Shown here one piece after another: positions 55,740 through 64,000 of a DNA stretch of 64,000 bases. The position numbers were made by a program, and so were the translations under genes. Under the pieces are notes generated by a model that was given only the letters and a program-made list of their open reading frames with translations, ran no database searches and was not told the DNA's origin. The stretch is from positions 21,581,501 to 21,645,500 of the forward strand of contig NC_092183.1 of the NCBI RefSeq assembly GCF_043641665.1, in the 5' to 3' direction. Each line of letters begins with the position of its first letter. The first letter of the stretch is position 1. The DNA comes from Enoplosus armatus. Taxonomy: Eukaryota; Chordata; Actinopteri; Centrarchiformes; Enoplosidae.

Positions 55740-57150
55740 GCTCAGAAATGTTAATTCTAGTTATTGTGAAGGGTTTTGGTCGAGGCTCCACCTCGGCACC
55801 CTGAGACAGATCATTGCATTCACCATCCAATAAGGAGGTCGCCACTACATACCATAAAATACCAGTGCACCCCCTGTTCATCTCCCTTTTGAACTCAGCA
55901 ATGGGAATAGAGGAGGGGCCAGCTGGGCCTGTAGTTAGAGGGCTGCGCACATACTCGTAGAACTGGAGTTACATCCTGTAACTTGTATTTCCTATGTGCT
56001 TCGCTAACGGGCTTCTATAACGGGCTTCGCTATTGGTCACCACAGGAGGAGTGATCATCTATGTCTATAGGCTGGCCTCTGTCTCTGAGAGGGTTCCATG
56101 CAGTTTCCCCACGCTTGGAAAATAATGCGCATTGGCCAAATAGCCAAAAAAGGAGGCAGCAGTTCAGTCTCAGTCCATCACCTGAGCTATCTCCCAGCTC
56201 GTTGGGCTGGCATGGTAGTGAGTGGCGTTCAACGATGTGCCCTACAGAAATCACCTTCCCTTTATTCATGTCACCTGAGTTGCGGAGACAGAAGCAACCC
56301 CATCTCTTGGTGGGTGCCTCTAGTCAACCTAGCCTGTGTATCAGTGTGGCAATGTGGAAGTGCTTCGATTGCTCTTGAGCGCTGAAATGAGGAGTGAATG
56401 GCAGACAGAGGATGGGGGAGGCTGCTAACATCCGGCAGTCGCCCCCTCATTCACCCCTCCTGAGTGAGGGCGATAAGAGGCAACCCCCTCCCAGGTGGGG
56501 TGCCGCTAATCAACATATGCTGGCAAGCCCAGTAGTCAAGGAAGCCTGCCCGCCGTAGAACGTAGATTACCTTGGCCACTACTGAGCGAGCCAGCGAGGA
56601 AAATAGTATTGCTAGCAGCCAAGTAGTGACGCAGCCTGAGTGACACTAGCATTTCTGTATTTAGCCTTATTTTATTATTAAAATATTTATTTCTTTGGTT
56701 GCACATTTATTTGCTTCTAATTGTATTTCCAAGGTATAACTGAGTTAGTGAATTTGGGTCAAGTGGAACTAATTTGGGTTCTAAAGGAAAGGAAAACCTT
56801 GAGAAATGATACTGAACAGAAGAACTTTATAAGTGTATTTATCTATTAGTCACTGGTCCTGTGTGTTTTTTGTGTGAGGCCTTATTGCTCATATGTAGGG
56901 TCTGCTACCGCCAATCTCCTTACTGAACCTAGTGAATTTAGTGAACCTAGGGAACCAAGTGAACCTGTAACCAAACCAAACTGTAAGCTCTTGGGTCTAA
57001 GATATTTTGAAGAAACACAGATTAATTTAGATACTACACCCAGGAACAACAGCTTAGATTTCCTACCTAGGGAAAGGTTACATGTCAGACATGTTACAAG
57101 AACAAAGAGATTTTGAGTAATGGCATTCCAACAATTTGAGCAAATCAACA
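55740..57150. repeat. Probable decayed retroelement or composite repeat
   Basis: CACATACTCGTAGAACTGGA and GTTACATCCTGTAACTTGTA followed by TATGTGCTTCGCTAACGGGC resemble dispersed fish retroelement sequence. A short direct repeat (AACGGGCTTC twice, 56005-56030) and an AGTGAACCTAG-type mini-repeat at 56930-56970 follow. No reverse transcriptase, integrase or clear LTR pair is visible. Class uncertain. Confidence 0.3.
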
Positions 57151-57639
57151 AATGACCCCTTGAGAATGAATTGCTTCCCCCAAATGAAGGAGTTATCCCT
57201 GGGTCTTGCTCATGAGTTAGGGTAAGATGGAGCCATGCATCAAGAAGTAGCCAAAGGTTGGCCTCCTATATGAAGGCTTACATCTGAAAAGAAGGCAGAA
57301 AATGATACCACACACTACTCCGGGTAGTAGTACGAGTGACCTCACAGACATCACCATTATTGATACAGGAGGCTGACCTGAGCTGTCTTCATATCTGGCA
57401 TCGAGGAGGCATGATTTGGAGATATTTCAGGCACATCCAACATGGGGAAGACTCTGGAGGAACACACTGGAGGGACTACATATCTTATCTGCCCTGATAA
57501 CTTATCGAGATCTCTCAGGAGGAGCTGGAGGATATCCGTACAACCTTACTAAGCCTGCTGTCACTATGTATAAGCAGTGGAAATGTATGGATGGATGGAT
57601 GGATGCAAACAATAGAGGGGCAATACTGAGTTTCCAATT

Positions 57640-57700
57640 CACCTGACCCTTTTGGAGTGTGGGAGAAAACAGGAACACTCAGAGAGAACCCACAGCAAAC
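57640..57700 (+). repeat. Fragment of a dispersed repeat ('ggagtgtgggagaaaacagg')
   Basis: TTTTGGAGTGTGGGAGAAAA followed by ACTCAGAGAGAACCCACAGC is a diverged copy of a phrase common in fish transposon remnants. It makes the ORFs crossing this spot suspect. Confidence 0.45.
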
Positions 57701-59543
57701 ACGCCCATGTAACCTCTTCATTTTTCTGCTGTTGGCTTTGGCTGAACGACAGGCCTGCAGGTCTGAGTTGGAAGCCTGTTCTCCTGCACCACCTCTGCAG
57801 CTGGGCTGTCTTGACCTGGCCTGCACTGTTGGGTAGCATCTCCAGATTGTCTAGATGCCTGTACATGTAGTGTTTGCTAAAGGACTGCCGTATCCTGATT
57901 ACAGACAGGGAGTTTGAGGGACTGTAGGACAATATTAGGCCCTATCTCTTTTTCTTCTTGTTATATTCTATGACCTATAAGCCATCTTGCTGACAACAAC
58001 TTATCAGTAACAAACATCGAACAAAGTGATTACACTGCAGACTTTCTGCTCGCAAAATCATATTAAGAACTGCTTGCATATAACACCAGCTCCATAAATA
58101 TACGAATGAAAGAACGTAAACACAGTTACTATAGGGAATATAAAGCACCATACGGCCTGATCGTATACAACACACAGAGGTGTCGCCAACGAGTGACACC
58201 CGACACTTAAGCATAAATCAAAACCTACGGCGGGACAGTCTTTGAATCCCTTTGTGTCGACTATAAAACCAGTGGAATACTTTTATAATGTTGTCGCCGT
58301 GCTAACAAGACATCAAATCACTGCTTATCAGCTGAAAAAGCATTCTCACTTGTTTCCCACTTCTTGAAATCCATAAGAAATTGATGTTAGCTTACATTCA
58401 CTGCAATAGCGTACTGGGACACTGAAGTGGAACTGGACATTACCACCTATTGGTGGTAGCGTTCGAAAGTCATTATGATTCGTGCACACCTTTCATCATT
58501 TCCTGCTGCCAAAATAGGTCAAATATGAAGATTAGGACAGTGTATGTACTTATATGGTTCTATAATATATAGCATGTGAGTGCAGTATATCTAATGAATG
58601 AGTGTCAAAAAAAGAAGTGACAGCATTGATGAATTTATATATAGATTATATGTACAGTATACTTCATTGATTCATTAGTTTGTGAATGTGTAAGGGTACA
58701 TTTCTGTTCTGTCTCCATTCATTTTTATCTCAACGTAGTCTGAATTAAAGACCAACCAACTAGTCAATCACTAAGTCGTTTAAGTTTACTCTTGCAAAGT
58801 GTTTTGTTAATTTATTTTGAATTGGACAGACAAGGTTACAACGAATCAGATGTCGTCACATTTTCTTTGTTTTTTTTTACCAAGATGTCTGTCGCTGCAA
58901 CATCATATAGTGACATGAGGCTATTGTGGAGCAGCTATATGGACCGAGCATCATTCTTTTAAAATGTGACCTGGCTCTCTCAGTACGCATCACTCACGTC
59001 ACTAAATGCCTGCTCAGGCTTCTGACCAAGACTGATATTGATTGTGGTGATACAAGAGGTGAGCCGGTTGATGGATTGGTGGAGCTTACAACTGTGTCTT
59101 ACAGTACAACAGAGACAGTCAGTTGCTGCTGCTGGCTCCTGTCAGCCAGCCGCAAAGCAGGTCAACATGTCAGAGATGCCTAACTGCTGCATTCGACCAC
59201 TTTATTACCCCTCGACAGGGGTGATGGAGGTGGTGGGGTCAAGGGAACGTGAGAAGAAGACGGGTGAGATGTGAAGGCTTTGTTGTTTGTGGACACGTGT
59301 GGACAAAAAAGATAGACAGATTTCTGTAAATAAAATCAATACGTTCTCGTCTCTTCACTAGGCTCCTCTTCTCTGTGAATGAACTGTTATCAAAGGACGA
59401 GGAGAGGCCATATCCTGCTCGTCATGGGATGTTGATTGCTTATTATGTAAAGATGAAACAGACCTTTTGTCTGTATGATTTGTTTTGGCCTCCTTTTACA
59501 TGAGCTGGAAGTGTGATCAGTTAACATAGGATAAAAGGGAAGT

Positions 59544-59581
59544 GTGTGTGTGTGTGTGTGTGTGTGAGGGGGGGGGGGGGG
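59544..59581. repeat. (GT)n followed by G12
   Basis: About 12 GT units then a run of 12 G, roughly 780 bp upstream of the fgf17 start codon. Confidence 0.95.
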
Positions 59582-59589
59582 CAACGGTC

Positions 59590-59723
59590 TCTTTAACGCC
59601 TAATTGCCACACCCATAAGGTGCCATCAGGCTACTCACTTTTAAATACAATGCTACTGTAATGATCTCCATTAAAGGCAGGAACACCCGTTTCGTTTTCT
59701 TTTTTTTTTCATGTTCAATTCAA

Positions 59724-59754
<31 letters not shown>

Positions 59755-60365
59755 TGCTAAAGATCTTGAGTGATTTATTTATTTTTTTCCCCTGCACATG
59801 TGCGGCTCCCCATTAAACCACCATTAGAGGGGGTCCTGTTTCTGTGCCCACCCACAATAGAACGATTTCAGGGAGGGACTTTTTTGCCTTTCAACATTTA
59901 ACCAGCGAGCACCACTGACCCCGGTGAGACAGAGAGGGCTTTTCAAAACCTGGAATTAACCCCAAGCAGAGCTGCACCGAGCCGGGGGGAGAGCCCTCAC
60001 ATTGTAACACCCCCCCCCCCTCTCTCTCTCTCCCAGTGATGTCAAGTTAAAATCTAAGGACATTTCTTTCTTTCTTTTTTAAATAATGGATGTATCTGCT
60101 TTGGATGCGCTGTTCGGATCTTTTGGAGAGCTCCTCACCGCTCAGTCGGCTGGATCAGGTTTTTGATAAATGTGAGGGGTGGGTGGGTGGGGGGGATAAC
60201 TCCGAGGTGGTCATATCAAGAGACTTTTTTGTTGTGGATGGACAGGTCAGGAGCGCATATGCGACAGTGTGGGAGCTCCGCTGGATTTATTTGCCTCATC
60301 CTCTCTGGGATTTATATCTGCCTCAGGATTCCGTTTTCTTGGTTCGGATTAAATAAAAAAGGAGA
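59590..60365 (+). promoter_or_regulatory. fgf17: fgf17 5' flank: promoter and 5'UTR
   Basis: The sequence before the fgf17 start includes CGCCTAATTGCCACACCC, GGTGCCATCAGGCTACTCAC, CTCCCCATTAAACCACCATT and CTGGAATTAACCCCAAGCAG. These are complex and unlike the repeats further left. Pyrimidine runs (60008-60033) and a TTTCTTTCTTTC tract precede the coding start. No clear TATA box; the transcription start is not determinable. Confidence 0.4.
59729..59755. repeat. T27 homopolymer
   Basis: 27 consecutive T about 600 bp upstream of fgf17. It could be the reversed poly(A) of an old retroposon. No body is recognisable. Confidence 0.9.
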
Positions 60366-63300
60366 ATGTACGGAATAAACCAGCGCTGCGTTTACATGTA
60401 AGAATACTGACTGGTGCGTCTGTGTAGAACCCGATTGTAATGGCTTCTATATAATAACAACATCTCTTTATTTTATTGTCACTCCTGCAGATCATTTCAT
60501 TTTTTCGTGCTGTGGTGCCATGCTCAGGTAAGCGCACTCAAAAACTCATTTATTTCCCCCTCCAAAAAAAAAAACGCAAAACAAACGTTGCAATAACTCA
60601 ATTCTGGACATTTGGATAGCAGTGTGTCGGACATTGTTCACTCTATTAGAGGAACCTAACTGTTAGCGCTCATACAATTGGCTACACACATTTCTTTTCT
60701 CCCAGATTAGAGAGGAAAAAAATTATGTATTTTATTTTTCCCTTTGCATATAAAAAAAAAAAGGGGGAGAATCACCCGTCTCCTAATTTTAACCAGTATG
60801 TGAGGACGCAGGGCGCAGTGACGGACCAGCTCAGCCGCAGACAGGTCAGGGTGTACCAGCTCTACAGCCGCACCAGCGGGAAACACGTCCAGATTCAGGG
60901 CAAAAGGGTCACAGCCACGGCCGAGGATGGAAATATGTACGGTAAGAGCTGCTGATGACCTTCTGGGACATTTGCTTCTTTTGGTAGTTGTCTGCACAAC
61001 TTGCATCCTTTACCAACCAAAGTACCTACAGGACAAGATATTTGCTTACTTTAACGTGCGCCTCTTATGTAATGTACACAGAGATCTGTGAAAAACCCAG
61101 AAGCTTGTTTAAAAGCACTCACAGCTATTGTCACTGTATTTCCAGAAGCCTAAAAAAAAAGCTCTTTAAACCCTCTGGATGAAAAACATATTACATAATA
61201 AGAAAGATTTTTAACCTACATCTCAAGTTTCAACTGTATTGTGTTAAAATCCAGGTGGCATGGAAATGACATTGCACAACACAGTCAAAAACATGTTTAT
61301 TTATTTGTAATTAAAATGACATCAACATATACCAACCTCTCTATTTATATATATAATAATAATATATATATATATCTTCAGCACAGCGGTGACGTTGTTT
61401 ATCCACCCTCTTGAGTTCTTCAAATATCGCTGGGTTAATTTAATTTTTCATGAAAAATCAGATGCTCGTAGCTCTGTGACTCGTATGATGGTAGAGGTAC
61501 AAACTGGGGCTATTTGGACCAATATTTAATAGATATGAACTGTATGTATATAATTCTTTTCAAAAACAGTGTATCAGCACCTCCAGTATGACAAAGCTCC
61601 CAGTATTTCAGCCTCCAACTGTCAGTGTGTAAAATCTGCAGTGAAACCTGTTGTAATGTGTACATTTATTGTGATTTCTGCACAAATTCTAGCTAAATGG
61701 CAAAAATATGTGAAGATATTCTCCAGAGGGATTAAGTGAGAATTTTCAATGGAATACAGTTTTTTGGCCCCTGACAGTAAAGCTGCGAAGCCCCCGCTGA
61801 GGACTGAGGCCCTCAGGCACATCCAGCGGGTTTCACCTATAGCCTGCTCGTCCCCTCCCTCTGTGAGGTGTTTTTTCAGGCCTTATATGTTAATTCATCC
61901 TCCCAGCTGTATCCATGAAGCCATCAGTCTGGCGAATTAGCGGCTGATTAGGACTAGTCCTTTGTCTCCGCAGCCCCAATACACAAGGCTGTCGTAATGC
62001 CCAAAGCCCCCATAATTGACTGCAGGACAAATTCAATTCAGCATGTATATTGGGCTTCAAGTGCAGCTCTTTAATGTCCAGTGATAACATTTGTTTAATC
62101 ATTCGGTGTTCGAGGTGTGACTTCAGGAGGCTTACCTGGGCTAGCGAGGGTCTCAAGGCTCTTATTGACTCACCGGTTGATGCTGTAAAGTCTGCTTTTC
62201 CCTCTCAACAGAAGAAATGACAAGACACATACATAATTATAAACACTGGAAAATACAAGCACATTCTTGTACTAACAGGTACAAAAAAATGTAGCTTATC
62301 TTTACAGACTGCATTGTCTAGATGTTAGATGTAGAAGCCTCGGTGCAACAGACAGCAGGCCTTAAATGCTGTTTACGTGGAAATTGTAGTTCTGCATATT
62401 TGTGCATCAGCTCCTTGACTTTCTCCTCTCCTGTTTTCCGGCAGCTCGTCTTTTTGTCGAGACAGATACCTTCGGCAGTCGAGTGAGGATAAGGGGCGCA
62501 GAAAGCGGGCGCTACCTCTGCATGAACCGGAAGGGGAAACTTGTTGGAAAGGTACAGTATACATTTCTTTTCATTTGAGAGCAAGGAGACTATTGGCTGC
62601 AGATATCGAAGCCGTATACTGATTTGGTTTTGAATCATTTCGAATTTTTTGTACGCAAACATTTCATTTCACAGGGCAGTTTTGAAACACTATTTACCAA
62701 GCATACAGATAAAAATGTACTCCAACCATATGAGCTCTTTGAGTGGACAAAAAGCAGTCAACATGTCCCTGGAAAAAAAAAACATGTAGAACATCCAAAA
62801 AAAAATCCATTTATGAGCTTGGTCTTCTTCAGAGGGCTTACAATCTGTGCCTGGCCTGGCCTTATCAGATCTCACGTCCACTAAAATACACAGTCAAGCT
62901 TCAGTCCGTTGCCATTGTGGTCTCATAGCTTGTCAGTCAACCCCAGGACATGATGTGCTGGAAAAAAAAAAAGGAATCCTTAGAGGACTTGAGTGATAGT
63001 CAGTCTCATTGGCCACGGCTGACAGCGCTGAGCGGGGAAGTACCCTCCCATCATGCACTGCCAGTATGTGTGTGTTTGGTCATAAGTCAACCCTCCACTT
63101 CCTCCGTGGAAATGGAAAAGATGGATTCACATATCTGGCTGACTCTTATTTCTCATCATGGCTCAGAAGTGTTTATAGATAAAAAGAGAGACGCTCATGC
63201 TGCCAAAACAGGTCTGACTGTCAGGAAATGACTGTGTCTGTGATAGTTTTTATAATTTAGATATAGGTTTACCTGTTAATCACACACTAAAAAACAACTG

Positions 63301-64000
63301 CAATACATAAATGATTTCAGGGAAAGAAATCAGGCTGCAATATTTTTCCACCGTGTGATGTATTAGTTGCCTTTGGGTTCTTTGCTTTACAGAAGTAAAC
63401 TGAAGAAACAGACATTTTTTAGTTCATTAACTCAAAAGATCTATGGGGTAGATTGTGTAGCTTTTGCTTAAAAGTGACAATTGTTGTTCATGCTATAACT
63501 GACTAAATGACTCAGTAACGTCCATTAGCCACAATAAGCTACTGGTCATACCAGACCAAGTAAGACTGTAGCACCAAACCGAGCGAGGGTGTGTTTGATT
63601 GCTTATAATTTCAATGTCTCAACTGTAAAAGGAAGAATGTGTTATTTCCTCTTTCAAAGGTTATGTAGTCTCACTTTAAGAGGACTTTGATAAAAAAAAA
63701 AAGAGGCTTATTTGTTTGATGCAGCAGTTTCTTGTTTGATGTGTGTATGAATGAATCAGGTTGCACGCGTGTCTGTCCAGATTTAACACAAGAAACCCAT
63801 TTTTCTGTCTCCTCGCGCAGCCCAACGGCCGGAGCAGGGATTGTATCTTCACAGAGATAGTGCTGGAGAACAATTACACGGCCTTCCAGAATGCCAAGTA
63901 TGAGGGCTGGTATGTGGCTTTCACCAGGAAAGGGAGGCCCATCAGAGCCTCCAGGACGAGGGAGAACCAGAGAGAGGTCCATTTCATCAAGAGGCTGCAC
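60366..64000 (+). CDS. fgf17: Fibroblast growth factor 17 (FGF8 subfamily), first five coding exons
   Basis: Secreted FGF acting through FGF receptors with heparan sulphate, used in midbrain-hindbrain and other patterning. Coding exons: 60366-60397, 60491-60527, 60764-60941, 62445-62551, 63821-64000 (cut by the window). Phases join without a break to 178 residues. Residues 1-23 ([20 protein letters not shown] then HAQ) form a signal peptide split over two tiny exons. Mature part begins [20 protein letters not shown], the FGF17 N-terminus, rather than those of FGF8, FGF18 or FGF24. The beta-trefoil core follows: [88 protein letters not shown]. About 30-40 C-terminal residues are missing to the right. 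The exon 3 acceptor has an odd A-run (60752-60762). Assignment to fgf17 is by the N-terminal region; an fgf8b label is possible. Confidence 0.9.
61750..62165 (+). promoter_or_regulatory. Candidate enhancer block in fgf17 intron 3
   Basis: Repeat-free, complex block between exons 3 and 4. It has TGGCGAATTAGCGGCTGATT, AGGACTAGTCCTTTGTCTCC, CCCATAATTGACTGCAGGAC, AATTCAATTCAGCATGTATA and GCTCTTTAATGTCCAGTGAT. A CCTTTGT word fits TCF/LEF or SOX sites, and several ATTA cores are present. ORFs here have no protein character. Intronic enhancers are common in the FGF8 subfamily; this assignment is inference. Confidence 0.35.
62965..63225 (+). promoter_or_regulatory. Possible regulatory block in fgf17 intron 4
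   Basis: Repeat-free stretch: GTCAGTCTCATTGGCCACGG, CATCATGCACTGCCAGTATG, TCTCATCATGGCTCAGAAGT, TTATAGATAAAAAGAGAGAC. Texture is like the intron 3 block but less marked. No coding signal. Confidence 0.15.

Larger units (their letters stand above)
38362..60365. other. 22-kb gene-free interval between entpd2 and fgf17
   Basis: The two flanking genes start here and point away from each other. I find no exon, RNA gene or intact transposon. It contains the entpd2 promoter (a moderately CpG-bearing stretch at 38362-38600), microsatellites, dispersed repeats, a probable retroelement remnant at 55740-57150, and non-repetitive blocks listed separately. ORFs of 60-180 codons here are composition artefacts or lie in repeats. 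An extended non-coding flank of this kind is usual beside a developmental FGF gene. Confidence 0.7.

Noticed and set aside
57515..57932. ORFs of about 100 codons on the minus strand
   Set aside because: They cross a dispersed-repeat phrase at 57640-57700 and a GGAT-type mini-repeat at about 57588-57604. No protein signature.
60090..60356. 88-codon ORF just before fgf17 as an upstream coding exon
   Set aside because: It ends in a stop before the true start and has no FGF or signal-peptide character. It is treated as 5' flank/UTR.

Overview
This is a vertebrate nuclear window, almost certainly from a ray-finned (teleost) fish and probably a percomorph. The genes have many short exons with GT-AG introns. 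Long CA microsatellites and several repeat families typical of fish are present. A complete Tc1-type transposon resembles those of fish. The proteins match vertebrate families closely, with compact fish-sized introns.

The left 38 kb is a gene cluster on the minus strand. From left to right it holds: arrdc1 (five 5' exons, 697-9811; the rest lies beyond the left edge), an intronless-coding P2Y-like receptor (12808-13794), nelfb (complete, 13 exons, 17178-27258, 583 aa) and entpd2 (complete, 9 exons, 28611-38361, 502 aa). All three multi-exon models were rebuilt by hand; every junction keeps the reading frame and the lengths agree with the human proteins. A short unidentified ORF (15371-15628, minus) is the only other coding candidate there. 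In human, NELFB, ENTPD2 and ARRDC1 all lie in 9q34.3, so the cluster is an old linkage group.

From 38.4 to 60.3 kb I see no gene. This 22-kb stretch holds microsatellites, repeat fragments and several non-repetitive blocks rich in homeodomain-like ATTA/TAAT cores. At the right edge fgf17 starts on the plus strand (60366-64000+): five coding exons are visible, and the C-terminus lies beyond the window. The preceding desert and two intronic blocks are plausible regulatory territory for this developmental signalling gene, but conservation cannot be judged from one sequence.

Mobile DNA includes a near-intact Tc1/mariner element in an entpd2 intron (31048-32684), a 206-bp piggyBac-like MITE with TTAA duplications (8800-9005), an antisense L1/Tx1-like LINE fragment in a nelfb intron (20700-22725) and two smaller LINE 3' fragments. 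Several dispersed repeat families recur two to four times each.

Functionally the genes are mostly independent: membrane and vesicle trafficking (ARRDC1), promoter-proximal pausing of RNA polymerase II (NELF-B), extracellular ATP breakdown (NTPDase2), an orphan receptor of the purinergic branch, and secreted FGF signalling. The one thematic link is an ecto-ATPase beside a P2Y-like receptor. No previously undescribed multi-gene system was found. The best leads are a GC-AG intron in nelfb, the recent Tc1 copy, the purine-rich acceptor in fgf17, the P2Y-like receptor lacking key nucleotide contacts, and the candidate non-coding elements around fgf17.
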